This document shows, one piece after another, positions 28,393 through 40,589 of a stretch of 64,000 bases of DNA. Source of the stretch: Diphasiastrum complanatum (lineage: Eukaryota; Streptophyta; Lycopodiopsida; Lycopodiales; Lycopodiaceae). The first letter of the stretch is position 1. Every line of letters starts with the position of its first letter. The stretch is taken from positions 17,708 through 81,707 of the forward strand of contig MU832217.1 of the NCBI GenBank assembly GCA_029204225.1. Reading direction: 5' to 3'. A model generated the notes under the pieces. It ran no database searches, was not told the origin of the DNA, and worked only from the letters and a program-made list of their open reading frames with translations. The translations under genes were made by a program, and so were the position numbers.

Positions 28393-28571
28393 ATATCGCC
28401 TGCTACCGTGAGTGGTGATGAACTGAATGCTATGCGCGTCATAAAGTGGGAGGATAATATCAGTCATCTGTTGAGAGTCGTGGAAGCATCCCATGCTGCG
28501 ACAAGCCGTCATTATGAGGAGATGTTCAACTGGCTAGATGGAAAGACGTAGACTGTTGCTGCACAGACTGC
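28393..28571 (+). other. Orphan exon-like segment
   Basis: Bounded by an acceptor-like cttacag and a donor-like gtaagt. One frame reads through 51 codons, including 'VIKWEDNISHLLRVVEASHA' and 'HYEEMFNWLDGKT', then meets a TAG near 28547 before ending in 'TVAAQTA'. Composition is more gene-like than the surroundings. I do not recognise the family. It lies 200 bp from the glyoxal-oxidase fragment on the opposite strand. Confidence 0.45.
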
Positions 28572-28589
28572 GTAAGTCCTTATTCTCCT

Positions 28590-29348
<759 letters not shown>

Positions 29349-29379
29349 ATATAGATATATTCTTACTAGATTGAAAAAG

Positions 29380-30262
29380 AAAAAGAAAAACTCTTAGAAA
29401 ATTCTTTGAGACTAAAACATGAACAAAACCAATATGTCGCTTTGTAGTCCTCCCAAATCAAGCAACTATTGTCCATAGTGGGATATGGATCCATATGTGT
29501 CTTGAGAAACAATCATAACTATATTGGATTGAGGTGAGTAGCCTCTTGTAATTTGTTGAAGCATCTCATGTGCCTTGCATAAATCCTTTAATTCATTGGA
29601 TATGGACTCTCCCCCTCCATCAGTACGTAAAGCTTTAATCTTTTTTTTGAGTTACAAATGCCTTGAACTGCTTGAAGAGCTTGAATGATTCAGATTTGTT
29701 CTTCATAAAATAAATCACAATCCTAGAAAAATTATCAATAAAGGCTAGAAGATATTTAGCTCTGTGTGTGGAAGAGGTTTGCCTAGATCCACAAATGTCA
29801 CTATGAATAAGATCTAATAAACCTTCTGAAGAATGAGCATGGTTTTTTTTAATAAAATTCTAGAATCTTTGCCTAAATGCAACTCTCACATACCTGAGAA
29901 ATCAATTTACTATCGCAAATCTTGAACTATTTTTAGATTTGACATTTGTTGGATACTTCCATGAGTTGATGGTCTAGTCTAAAATACCAAAGCATATTTG
30001 GATTTATAGAAGTTGAAGTATGATGAGTTTGAATGTTGCTAGAAAAACAATGGCTTAATTCATAGAGGTAGCCACACTTTTTACCAAAAGCTAAAATCTT
30101 CTTGAATTTGTCAAAGATAGTGCAGCCTATAATGTCAAATTTGACCCCATAACAATTGAGAGCAAATTTTTAGTAAGATTCGAACATGAAGAACATTAGA
30201 TAATAACTTGACATCACCATTTTGAAATTTAAGTTTGACAAAACCTCCACCTTTTATACTTA
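29380..30262 (-). pseudogene. Copia pol fragment: protease tail to integrase core
   Basis: On the minus strand, frames around 30250-29900 give 'GGGFVKLKFQNGDVKLLSNV' followed by 'NLTKNLLS', the end of the copia protease region, then 'KCGYLYELSH'. At 29870-29500 they give 'LLDLIHSDICG', 'YLLAFIDNFSRIVIYFMKNK' and 'TDGGGES', the integrase core with the two catalytic Asp positions. Many stops and frame changes. The fragment ends at 30262 next to a (GA)n tract. Confidence 0.8.

Positions 30263-30266
<4 letters not shown>

Positions 30267-30349
<83 letters not shown>
30267..30349. repeat. (GA)n microsatellite
   Basis: Pure GA tract interrupting or bordering the copia relic. Confidence 0.97.
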
Positions 30350-30354
<5 letters not shown>

Positions 30355-31402
30355 TGTGAAGTTGAATGATATATTTTGAAAAAGCCATTAACAACCTATT
30401 AAGAAACTAATAACTTTAAGTATCAAATTTCACAATAATGTAATGAGGAAGGTGTCTTGATACTCACGAGTGAAAGTGAACACAATTGTGACATCCACTA
30501 GCTAAAAATAAGTCCTAAAAACTTGGCATTTAACCATCAAATGTCTCTGATAACATGTACAAGTATAAATTATATGTTAAGGTAAATTGTATCATGCTCA
30601 AGTGATCTTATTTTAAAATTATTGGTCCTTCAATTTATCATTAATTTTTTTGGTTAGAAGTGCTTTTGCTTATTCATCTTCGATATTAATGATCTTGCAC
30701 CGTCAACCTACAAGTATTCTTTTGCAAATACAAGTGGAACCATAGAGCTCACTGTAGGCTTTGGACAAAGTGGAAATTCTATTTAACAATAAAGAAAACA
30801 ATATAATAGAAATTGTTGCCCCTCTTAATTTGGTCCATTTTTGGGCCAATATGTAATCAATTGTGCTACTTAAGAAATGTCCACCCTTGTGGAACGTCTT
30901 GAAACTTGGATTGACAACAAGAACATGTTTACTAGGTGTCATGCAATAAGGATTAATAAGAATGGTCTCAAAAACTTCTAGGAAGTGACCATTGGCACAA
31001 AATGTACCAAATGTCAAAATACCATTTAACACTCTTTATCATGTCTAAGGGACAACTCATGATATTTTATGATAAAATTGGCAAAATCAATTGAGTGTGA
31101 GTCCTTTATGCATGCCAAATAATATTCATGTTGTTGCTAGGAAAGCCGTGGCACATGCTTCACAGGCCCTCCATTGTTTAAGAAAAGATTACGTTATCTC
31201 GCAAAAGTAGAAGGCGGCCACAAAACCTTTGATCAACAATCGACAATTCAAAGTTTACCCTTTGATAGGAAACACAATATGATGAGAAGGGCCTTTATAA
31301 AGAGATGTCTAATAGTGATGATTCATAGACAACAACAGTCAAGTGGGTGTCATTATGTCACAATACATTATCTACAATCAATGATTACATTTATAAGGTA
31401 CA
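30350..31402. other. No recognisable gene
   Basis: A 109-codon minus ORF (31032-30703) has no motif I recognise. Probably eroded transposon. Confidence 0.35.
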
Positions 31403-32620
31403 TTCAAGGTGGATTGTAACTATCTATGAAATCTCCATGATGACAAATGGTATTGTGTAGAGAGAAGAAAGAGGTAGATAGTGAATGGATTGGTACATGT
31501 TGGACTTAGATGACATTCAAAGTCTACCACATCCAAACACTTGAATAGTCAAAGATGATACAAACAATAAAGTTATACATTATGTGGATAATAGTAGGTT
31601 AAGCAAAACAACTAGACCTTGACTTAGGAGAAAGCTATACATGAAGCAATCACCACCTCACAAGCTTTAGTTGACGAACACGTGACCTACACTAACAAAA
31701 GTGACATACCTTACAAGTAGACTACACATGGATGGTAGAAACAATTTTCTTTTACTTTGCCTTATTTGAAGGTGAGTATCCCCCAACTTTCAATTGATTT
31801 CAAGTTTACCACCTGCTTAGATATTTATATGCAATTATTAGCATGTCAATTATTTTCTTGAATAATCTAAATATTATTCTCAAGCTTATAATCATTGTGA
31901 AAAATATGCATACCATTCAATGATACTTGGTTTTAATTGCACATTGAGTCTAGTACATGTCGCATGGTCAATACCCTAGTTGTGTAGGATCTATCTGTTT
32001 ATAATTTATGACCTTTTAAAAATGATATAAAAAAAAAAGTACTACTAAAGAAAGCATTTTCAACAACTATTTTGGAATTTGAGACAAATATTAGAAGGTG
32101 CATTTCAAGGTGAACTAAAACCATCGACTACAAAATCTCCATGATGACAAATAGTAATGTGTGGAGAGAAGAAAGATGTAGACACTAGACACTGGTGAAT
32201 GGATTGATACATGCCATAAGTCGTGACGAATAGAACCTTAGAAGTCTACCGCATCCAAACACTTGGGAAAGTCAATGATGATACAAAGAATAAATCTATA
32301 CATTTTGTGAATTATAGTGGATCAACTAGACCTCGACTTAAGAGAAAGCTAAACGTGAACAATCACCACCTCACAAGATTTAACTTGAGCAACACAATAC
32401 GTGACCAACTCTAACAAAACATGCCTCACAAGTAGACACTACACATGGATGGTGAAAATAACTTTCCTTTTGCCTTATTTGAAGGTGAGTACACCCAACT
32501 TAAAAGTGATTTCAAGTTTACCACTTATTTAAATATTCATATGCAGTTGTTAGCTATCTTGAATAACTTGAAAATTATTCTTAAGCTTAAAATTGTTGTG
32601 AAAAACATCAAATCTTTGTA
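31403..32620. repeat. Diverged direct duplication, about 500 bp
   Basis: 31403-31900 and 32107-32620 align in order, through 'aaatctccatgatgacaaa', 'ccaaacacttg', 'caatcaccacctcacaag', 'ctacacatggatggt' and 'cttatttgaaggtgagta'. Differences are many and include small indels, so the duplication is old. Period about 705 bp. No coding. Confidence 0.85.
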
Positions 32621-33014
32621 GATCTTTTCAAAGTCCTAAAATGCAAGGTTTAAATGGAATCAAAGCTAGATCCATGCATGCTTGGTAGTACACCAATCTA
32701 GTCAAGATTTTGAGTGGAAAAATCAAGATTATGGAGTCTTCTAGGATCTCGATTGGTTTGCAGCCTCTAATACTTCTATGAAAGCAATCTTTAAATATCA
32801 TTTTAATTAGAGATGGGCCTTGAGTGCTATATTTGGCCTAAAAGCCCGTTTTAATAAGCAAGAGACTCATTTAAAGACTAGGTTCTTTTCAAGGCCCTCT
32901 TTTAAGGGGATTACTTGAAAAGCCACCTATTATGCCTTTTGAGTACTCATACCTCTTGGAGAGGCTTCGTACTCTCTCCCCCTCTCATTGTAACATTCTC
33001 CTTTCATCCTAATA

Positions 33015-33018
<4 letters not shown>

Positions 33019-33073
<55 letters not shown>
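33019..33073. repeat. (CT)n at left junction of Penelope-like unit
   Basis: CT tract directly preceding the left long direct repeat (ctatgctgatccctgct...). The right direct repeat is also preceded by CT. Confidence 0.97.
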
Positions 33074-33074
<1 letters not shown>

Positions 33075-33905
33075 GCTGATCCCTGCTAAAAAAAACTCTC
33101 CTTTGAACCCGTAAAGTATACTGAAACAATTTACCCTCGAATATAGCTAAAACCCATGTATAAGGTATGAACCAAATTCGAAAAAAAAATTATTTTTTTG
33201 GGAAAAGACCTTAACTTGTACCTCAAGCTTCCGAAATTCCATGGTTGAAATGCACCAATTCTTAGAGCTCTTAATCCTACGATGGGCATATACATTTGCT
33301 TGTGTTTCTAAGAGTAAATAAATAAAATATATGGAGGGTGGACCAACGAAGGATTCCCACCCTCATTCTACTTCTCTCCTCTATGCTCTTCCTTCTCTCT
33401 CTTGCTATCTCATTGCTTGAGCTCTTTTGCAAAGAAATCAGTGAGGGAAACAAGTAGGACCATCACCTACTGTGAAGCGCTGGACAAAAAGCTCTCATTT
33501 CGGATTCTGGGGACTTTTTTGAGCAATTATTCAGGTATGCATCTGGTCACTGGCCAGTGAACTACTCCTCAAGCTATGCCTTATTGCAATGTATATGCAC
33601 TCAGTTTACATGAATACGTAGTTATGGTAAATCATGATTCTCTATCCACACTTCATCATTGATGCTACAGCGATGGCTCATTGGTGGACAGAATTATAAC
33701 CATTTTTTTGTATTGTTTTCATCGCATTCAACATCGCTTCATGACTAGCAAAAATGCGCACCACTTTAGTAGAATGTTTACAGCTATTGATCGCTGCCTG
33801 GCCAGCGGAAATGCGCACTACTTTGGTAGATTGCTTACAGTTGTTGGTCCCTGTCTCTGATAGGAACTAATCATACATTAATGATAGCTCTGGCCACTGC
33901 TATTT
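33074..33905 (+). repeat. Left long direct repeat (pseudo-LTR-like)
   Basis: Aligns nearly end to end with 35112-36005, from 'ctatgctgatccctgctaaa' to 'ctctggcca'. The right copy carries about 55 bp more near 35285-35340. It holds the palindrome TCACTGGCCAGTGA (33547-33560) and two tandem 57-bp subrepeats (atgcgcac at about 33754 and 33811). The second contains CGCTGCCTGGCCAGCG. It lies immediately upstream of the RT relic on the same strand. Confidence 0.9.
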
Positions 33906-33935
33906 TTTAAAACTAGCCACCTTCCTGACTGGAGC

Positions 33936-35010
33936 TCTTGGTATGTTCTCTCCTCATCGAGGGAGCAGGTCTTAAGGCAAATACGTACCAGAGTATCCTT
34001 AATGTGGACACTAATCTTTTATGGCAGTGCGATTCATCTTCTGAATTTTATCTTAATGCTCCAACAAAGATTAACAATATGTGGACAACTGACATAGCTA
34101 AATGCTATGAGAATATTCCATTGAATGGCCCTGACGGATTAAAAGCAGTAATAAGTAAACTCGTGAGAGTTGCCTTTAAGCATACTAAACTTGAGGCCAT
34201 CGCTTATAAATGGAAACCAAGGGATGGTAAGTTCAAATGAACATGGAAAGTGAAATACTCAAACGGATGCAATACGATTGATAGAATTAAACTATGTGAA
34301 TGGAACGACTTCTTGATAGATAACTGTATTGTCAGACTTGGGGACAAGACCTGGAGACAAGTTTGTGATATACCTATAGGATTCTCATGCTCTCCAGTTT
34401 GGTGTAACTAGTATCTTTCTTACTATGAGATGCATTTTATCAAAAGACTCGCTAAGCTTGGAGCTCTTGACTATATAAGAAACTTTAAATATACCTTCCA
34501 ACACATCGATGATGTATGTTTCATCAATAATCCCTGTATCTTACAGTTTTTGGATAAAAAACAATCTTGTGTGGAAACTAATCCGTTTTGGATCTATCCA
34601 CTTGAATACTTGGATATTAAATTCGAAAATATCGAAGATTGTACCGTTAACTTTTAAATATCACCACTAGATTTGATGCAATCACTGGGACTTTTCAAAT
34701 GTCCAAGTACGATAAAAGGAGAGCTTTACCCTTCCCAATTTGCCAATTTATCCACTTGGCATCAAATAGACCTATCTTTAACTCTTAGAAAGTCATTGTT
34801 TCACAGGTTATAGTAGCTATGTATTGTTGCAATAATCAGAATACCCTGATTGAAGAGGTGACAAAGTTGATTTATGCCTTTCAAAAGAATGGCTTTATTA
34901 AAGACAAATTATACAACATCTTCAGCAATATGTCTAAGAGTAAACGATTTCCTGGGCTTAAATATGATTTACCCGATGGTGACAGGTCACTTTTGGCGGG
35001 CAGTTAGCAT
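33936..35010 (+). pseudogene. Penelope-like reverse transcriptase relic
   Basis: Frame 2 then frame 1 give an ordered RT: finger/palm 'MWTTDIAKCYENIPLNGPDG' (first Asp motif, about 34079); 'IPIGFSCSPVWCN' (about 34373); 'YTFQHIDDVCFINNP' (about 34493), holding the catalytic DD as H-I-D-D; 'NPFWIYPLEYLDIKFE'; and a thumb 'YDKRRALPF...SNRPI' (about 34710). The tail is 'NGFIKDKLYNIF' and 'FPGLKYDLPD'. The DI..Y..IP, IDD and SN-P thumb pattern resembles Penelope-like elements. Two stops (34238, 34409), a TAA (34655) and a frameshift inactivate it. No GIY-YIG endonuclease is visible. Another IDD-type RT group cannot be excluded. Confidence 0.65.
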
Positions 35011-35032
35011 CCCCTCTTAGAGGTGCTAACTG
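35001..35032. repeat. Compound hairpin at 3' end of RT unit
   Basis: Outer arms cagttagca / tgctaactg (9 bp) enclose an inner stem cctct / agagg. The word tgctaactg is repeated at about 35048. It lies between the RT relic and the CT tract, where a 3' structural signal could be. Confidence 0.7.
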
Positions 35033-35069
35033 ACCCCTGAGACTAAATGCTAACTGCGGGACGGTTGGT

Positions 35070-35072
<3 letters not shown>

Positions 35073-35111
<39 letters not shown>
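35073..35111. repeat. (CT)n at right junction
   Basis: CT tract separating the RT unit from the right long direct repeat. Confidence 0.97.
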
Positions 35112-35113
<2 letters not shown>

Positions 35114-36005
35114 GGACTCCATCTGACTATGCTGATCCCTGCTAAAAAACTCTCCTTTGGTCCCGTCAAGTATACTGAAACAATTCACCCTCGAATATAG
35201 CTAAAACCCATTTATAAGGTATGAGCCAAATTCAAAAAAAAATTATTTTTTGGGGAAAAGACCTTAACTTGTACCTCAAGTTTTTCCACCATATGCTCAA
35301 GTACATTCTCTATGAAATATAAGAAGACATGATCCTTGTCCATGGTTGAGATGCACCAATTCTTAGAGCTCTTAACCCTACGATGGGCATTTACATTTGC
35401 CTTGTGCTTCTAAGAGTAAGTAAATAAAATATATAATGGAGGGTGGACTGACGAAGGATTCCCACCCTCATTCTACTTCTCTCCTCTATGCTCTTCCTTT
35501 TTTCTCTTGCTATCTCATTGCTTGAGCTCTTTTGCAAAGAAATCAGTGAGGGAAACAAGTAGCACCATCACCTACTGTGAAGTGTTGGACAGAAAGCTCT
35601 CAGTTCGGACTCTGGGGACTTTTTTGAGCAATTATCCAGGTATGCATCTGGTCGCTAGCTAGCGAACTACTCCTCAAGCTATGCCTTATTACAATGTATA
35701 TGCACTCAGTTTACATGAATACGTAGTTATGGTAAATCGTGATTCTCTTTCCAGATTTCATCATTGATGCTACAGCGATGGCTGGCTGGTGGACAAAATT
35801 AATACCATTTTTTTGGATTGTTTTCATCGCATTCAACATCGCTTGATGACTAGCGGAAATGCACACCACTTTAGTAGAATGTTTACAGCTATTGATCGTT
35901 GCCTGGCCAGCGGAAATGCGCACTACTTTGGTAGATTGCTTACTGTTGTTGTCGTTGTCTTTGATAGTAACTCATCATACATTAATGATACCTCTGGCCA
36001 GCAAT
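35112..36005 (+). repeat. Right long direct repeat (pseudo-LTR-like)
   Basis: Second copy of 33074-33905. The palindrome here reads TCGCTAGCTAGCGA (35652-35665): both changed pairs relative to the left copy preserve self-complementarity. The 57-bp subrepeats are kept (35858 and 35915 regions). Confidence 0.9.
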
Positions 36006-37510
36006 AGATCGCTGCCCATGAAAGTATTTTTCTTGGAAAATCGTTGGTTTTTCTTGCAATGCTGATGAATGTTTATCATACGATGCATATAGTGTATGGG
36101 CACCCGCTTCCTGCTATACCACAACACGAATACATACTGAAGCTCTCCCTTTATACTAAGGGATTGATAATGATGTCCTCTAGAAAGGTATGACAAACGC
36201 TCGGTCATGTTCAACTAAGAGGTATAATAGATAGGACTTAAAGCTTCCTATAGAATCAATAACCACGGATTCTTGGTATTGAAATAAGTAATCTCGAGCA
36301 AATAGACACTTCACCCATAGAAATCGATGGCAAGCCTTGAAACATGTTACTTCTAAAAGGATGTATGAAAGTAACTTAAGACTTCGTGCTCTTTAATCAT
36401 AATGCTTTGAAGACTATTGTTGTAACCACGTGGAAGAAAGGATCATGTCGACCTCTCAAGAACAATCTACTACACGCATTCAGGTACGTTTTCTTGTAAA
36501 CCACAAGTACTTAGATGGGTTTGCAAATGATGAAATAGAATGGTAAAACACTATGTGTTCCACGATAATTTTTGACTCTGCTGAATTATAAGTAGTATAC
36601 TTCGTGACATTCTTTAAAGCTTGATATAACAAACGAAATACTTATAAACATTACTAATATGTAGTTTAAAGAGTACTATCAATACATATGACCAAAGAAA
36701 AACCTTTTCTACATGGATTTGCTCAGTACGTACCAAACTCGTAGAAGACTAGTACACTAGTCTTCGGGGTCAGAATGGTACAGAGGTGCCCTGACACCTA
36801 CGAGAGATTACACACTTTACTTGTTGCACTAAAACATAATAATGGACTATAGCATGTTAGTAAATCACAGTATGTGGCAGAGTTTGGTAGGCCTGAACGG
36901 CATGGATTTGCCCAGGCCAGCTTGAACGACATGGATTTGCCCAAGCATTTTTACATAGAGTCCATCAAGTACCAAATGATTCACAGGTACTGATAGGTAC
37001 AAAATGGCATGGATATGCCCTGCTACTGACTCCTATGGCCAAACTACACCTATTCCACGTGTTGTGATTGATTATGCCTTCGTCATTTTAAGCTATGTGA
37101 CTATAGTGTAATTATAGGAATACTTGTCTTATACTGATCAGTATGGCGAATGCCCTATACGGTAACATCAGGGCAAGACCTACAATGTGGAAAAATATCT
37201 GGTAGGGAAGATTGGACTAATGATTATACTTTCTAGTTAAGCTAACAATGGATCTTGTTTGAGACATGGATGACAACTGATGCTCAGCTATGACACTTGT
37301 CTTCCTCACTGAACTAACTTGTGTGGTTGTGTTTTGTGGGATGGTGGCAGGTAACAGCTGAGTATCCTAAAACTTGCTTCACTTTATGGTCCTTTAAACT
37401 GTAAGTTTTTCAGCTTCGTTTAAACATGTTATGCTATAAAACAAAAGATTCAAAGGATTTGGTCTTGACTTGTTCAAGGGGGACTATGTGAAATCTGTGT
37501 TACACTCTCT
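36006..37510 (+). repeat. Body and tail of CT-tailed repeat family (copy 2)
   Basis: Continuous with the right direct repeat. Its last about 380 bp match 1-405 and the reverse complement of 44843-45240. It ends with gggactatgtgaaatct and a CT-rich run at 37506. Contains a perfect 10-bp inverted repeat (36744-36765) and three 'ggcatggat.tgccc' phrases (36898-37022). No coding potential is visible, so this may be a non-autonomous derivative of the RT unit. Confidence 0.7.
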
Positions 37511-38048
37511 CTCCTCCTCTGCTGCCCAGTTTATTATGAGATACATGGGAGGTATTATTGCCTGTACAGGGATGGGCCACATTCACTACGGTCATTCATG
37601 TGCTACCCTGATCACCGTTGCCTGGGTCTGATACTTCGTGAGATGCTGCTCCTGCGAGACTCCTTGCTTTCCCTGTCGTTGTCTGCTCCACACCAGTTTG
37701 CTATCACGGATTTCTTTCAGCAGATCCATCATTTTGATTCTGATTCTAATGAGGAGATCGACATTCCTACATGGTCGCCTAGGCCTCGTAGATAGCTTCT
37801 TTACTTGGCCCGAGTTGTGGGCATTCATACTTTTCTCTGCCAGCTTGCCATTTCTTTCTGTGTTTTACTTGGCCCAGGTTGTGGCTTTGATGAGTCACTT
37901 AGTTCTGTCATGTTTTCATTTCCTGCTGTTTTCCTGTTTTTTCACAGGTCCTCTCATGGACTACCGCTCATGGACTAAGCTCCCAACACATTGTACATAT
38001 TTTTCTGGTCTAATGCACCCTCGGGGGTTGTATAGACATGAATAAAAC

Positions 38049-38050
<2 letters not shown>
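37511..38050. other. No recognisable gene; short unknown ORF
   Basis: A plus ORF at 37598-37795 ends in an acidic, Asp-Ser-rich tail, but I cannot place it. Two 'tttacttggccc.agttgtgg' phrases occur at 37799 and 37864. May be 5' flank or 5' UTR of the LINE-like element. Confidence 0.35.

Positions 38051-38052
<2 letters not shown>

Positions 38053-38144
<92 letters not shown>
38053..38144. repeat. (CT)n microsatellite
   Basis: CT tract with one TTT interruption, just upstream of the LINE-like ORF1. Confidence 0.97.
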
Positions 38145-38146
<2 letters not shown>

Positions 38147-38424
38147 CTAGGGATGGCGGATCTCTCGCGGCCAGGGATGGCGGATCTCCATCACGCTCCA
38201 CCTACAGCGATGGCCTAGCTCCATCGCGTCCATCTGTTGGCGCCCTTCGCTGCCACTACTGGCCTCCATCGTGCTGCTGTTGGCACCCTCCATTGCGGAT
38301 GCTGCTGGCCCTCCATCACTGCCCTGCTGGCCATACTGGCCCTCCATCGCTGCTCTACCCTGACTGTTTGCACTTGTCCCATCGCTTCTGTCCATCGCTG
38401 AAGGTGCATCCTCCAATTTGTAAA

Positions 38425-39580
38425 ATGCCTCGTCGCAAAGTTCCCCTTAATCCTGATCGATCTTTTGTTTCCAGCATTGCTTCAGCCTCACTTCCAATGC
38501 CCGTTGCAGTTCCTATCTCTCCATCAAATCCTAGTGCCGACAATGAATCTATTGTAGCTCTTCCCTTGACTCTAAACACTCCAGAAGAACCTGCCTCTCT
38601 CCCCACATTTACCCTAGTCCGTCTTCTTCGTGAAGATCAACTTTGTCTATTTGAATACCTCAACAATCATAGAGAGCAACTTGCTTCCCATGACTCTCTG
38701 CTTCTTGCTGTGCAATCGCACCTTCAGAAGCTAGACTCTTCTATTGAAACACTCAAGAATGAAGTGGCAGTTCTCAAAAGTGAAACTTCTTCCCAAATCG
38801 CTACTTCAGCTAAAATTCAGCAGCTCGAAAGGTCAGGTGGAACAACACCATACGGCTGTCAAATCATGGGCAGATGTACTTAAAGGTTCGTCTACAGTTG
38901 TTTCTCCACCCTCGCCTTCATCTTCGTTTATCTCAGCCATATTCACTGAGGGCCGTTTGCGAGAGCACAAAGCTCTCAATGTTCGTGTTAGAGGTATTCT
39001 GAACTCCCAAAATGTTGTTGAGGAAGCTAAAAAGTTTTTGGAAGGACATCTTCAGCACCATAGCAAAGGTATGGAAACTGCCTGGCGACCTAAGAAGGAC
39101 CCGAATACTCTTGTCGTCCGCTTCACGTCAGTGTCTCACCGGCGCGAAGTTTTAGGGAAACGATCTAAATTACGTGATACAAAAATCTATTTGGATGAAG
39201 ATCTTACTTTCATCCAAGTCCAAGAACGTAAAAAGGCAAGACATGAAGCTCTATCTACTGGCAAACGACTTATCTATCGCGATGGCATTATCAGATTTGT
39301 GGATCGTAAGCCTATAGTTAATGAGAATCTTAATTCTTAGATAGAGTCTGAGTTAGAGAAATGAAGAGATGTCCAGTTGAGCATGTAAATGGTACACGTA
39401 CCATATAATCCTGGCCATATCACTCTCTTCTTAGTTAATTTGTTTCTAGTTAGTTTGTTTCAACGGCACTGATCCGTCTTGTTTCCATCTTATCTGATGT
39501 ACTGGTTTCGTCTTATACGCCTTTCGGCATGGAAAAGACGTTAATAAAGCTTTCTTTCTTTCTCTCTCTCTCTCTATGAT
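38425..39580 (+). mobile_element. ORF1-only LINE-like element
   Basis: From ATG 38425 ('MPRRKVPLNP') the frame gives a Ser/Pro-rich start, then a coiled coil with heptad Leu ('LLLAVQSHLQKLDSSIETLK', about 38700-38820). After one frameshift at about 38835 comes 'SWADVLKG' and an RRM-like/C-terminal region ('NTLVVRFTSVSHRREVLGKR', 'IYLDEDLTFIQVQERKKARH', stop at 39340). This coiled-coil plus RRM layout is that of L1-type ORF1 RNA-binding proteins. Only about 230 bp of 3' UTR follow, ending ttaataaagctttctttctttctc(TC)n. No ORF2 endonuclease/RT is present, so it looks like a non-autonomous ORF1-only element, comparable in layout to mammalian HAL1. Confidence 0.65.
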
Positions 39581-40589
39581 GTGAATGCTTTCTCTATCCT
39601 CCTCCTCAAACTATCTCTTAATTCCTGTCTCTGTTGATTTATAGTTAGTATCATCAAAAAAGTAACATGTAGCAAGATAGATCGACTTACCTAGGAGGAG
39701 GCATTGAAACAAAACTTTTCTTTAGTCTATTATTTTATCGTAAGTATATTCAACCAACAACTTTGACAACAATGTACCCAATTTGATGTTGAAATGCTTA
39801 CACTAGAGAACTTAAGCAATATAAGAGACTTCATAGCATTGAGTTTCTATAGATACATACACCACTATCTTTGCACTATTTTAGCAATGCTCATTAGGCT
39901 CAGCTAGGCAAGTGACATAGATTTGCCCAATCCACACATGCAATGTACAAATATAAAGTGTATAATGTACAAAATTGTTCTAGAATTGTACTTTTTATAT
40001 GCAACAGTTCTATGATTTTGTCTTAGAGATGGTTACATCAAATTCACACTTACTAACATTTAAAACAACAGGTTTTTTTTGGCAAAGTAGCATAAGCTAT
40101 GCATGAAGGGTATATGAAGAGAGGTAATCCATGTTAATAGATAAAATGGGCTTGTAAATGGAAGGATTTAATACTTTACATGTGTTGAAGCGTGATATTG
40201 GAGGTGGAGTAGAAGACTCCTTGAGCAACAAAATTTCCATTTACAAATAAAAATCTCCTTGTTTGGATTGAGCTTTCAAATCCTTCAACTTTTTCAATAT
40301 TTGGGTATAATACTCTTGCAGGTATTTCTCTAAGGTCGTTGTTTCTTTTCCATCAACACCCAATAAACTATATGTTTCACCCATAGGTGCTGAGAATATC
40401 ACATCGCTAGATAAAACCTGTATGAGAAACTCTAGCTCATAAGAAAGCTTGAAGAGGGTTTAAAAATAACAATGAATCTTACCTTACTGAAAGTATTATA
40501 ATCACAAAGCATATAGGTAGGCTTAGAAGTCTCTCAAATCTTAACACACTTTTCCTTATTGCAATCTTCAAGTACAAACGTTAACTCCC
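39581..40589. other. No recognisable gene
   Basis: AT-rich and unassigned. Confidence 0.4.

Noticed and set aside
33936-35010. Reading the RT as a telomerase or LINE
   Set aside because: No TERT-specific domain or LINE endonuclease is visible, and the thumb and IDD context fit Penelope-like RTs better.
36060-36090. Possible hammerhead ribozyme (ctgatga core) in the CT-tailed unit
   Set aside because: CTGATGA is present but no paired stem II followed by GAAA and no cleavage-site stem could be found nearby.
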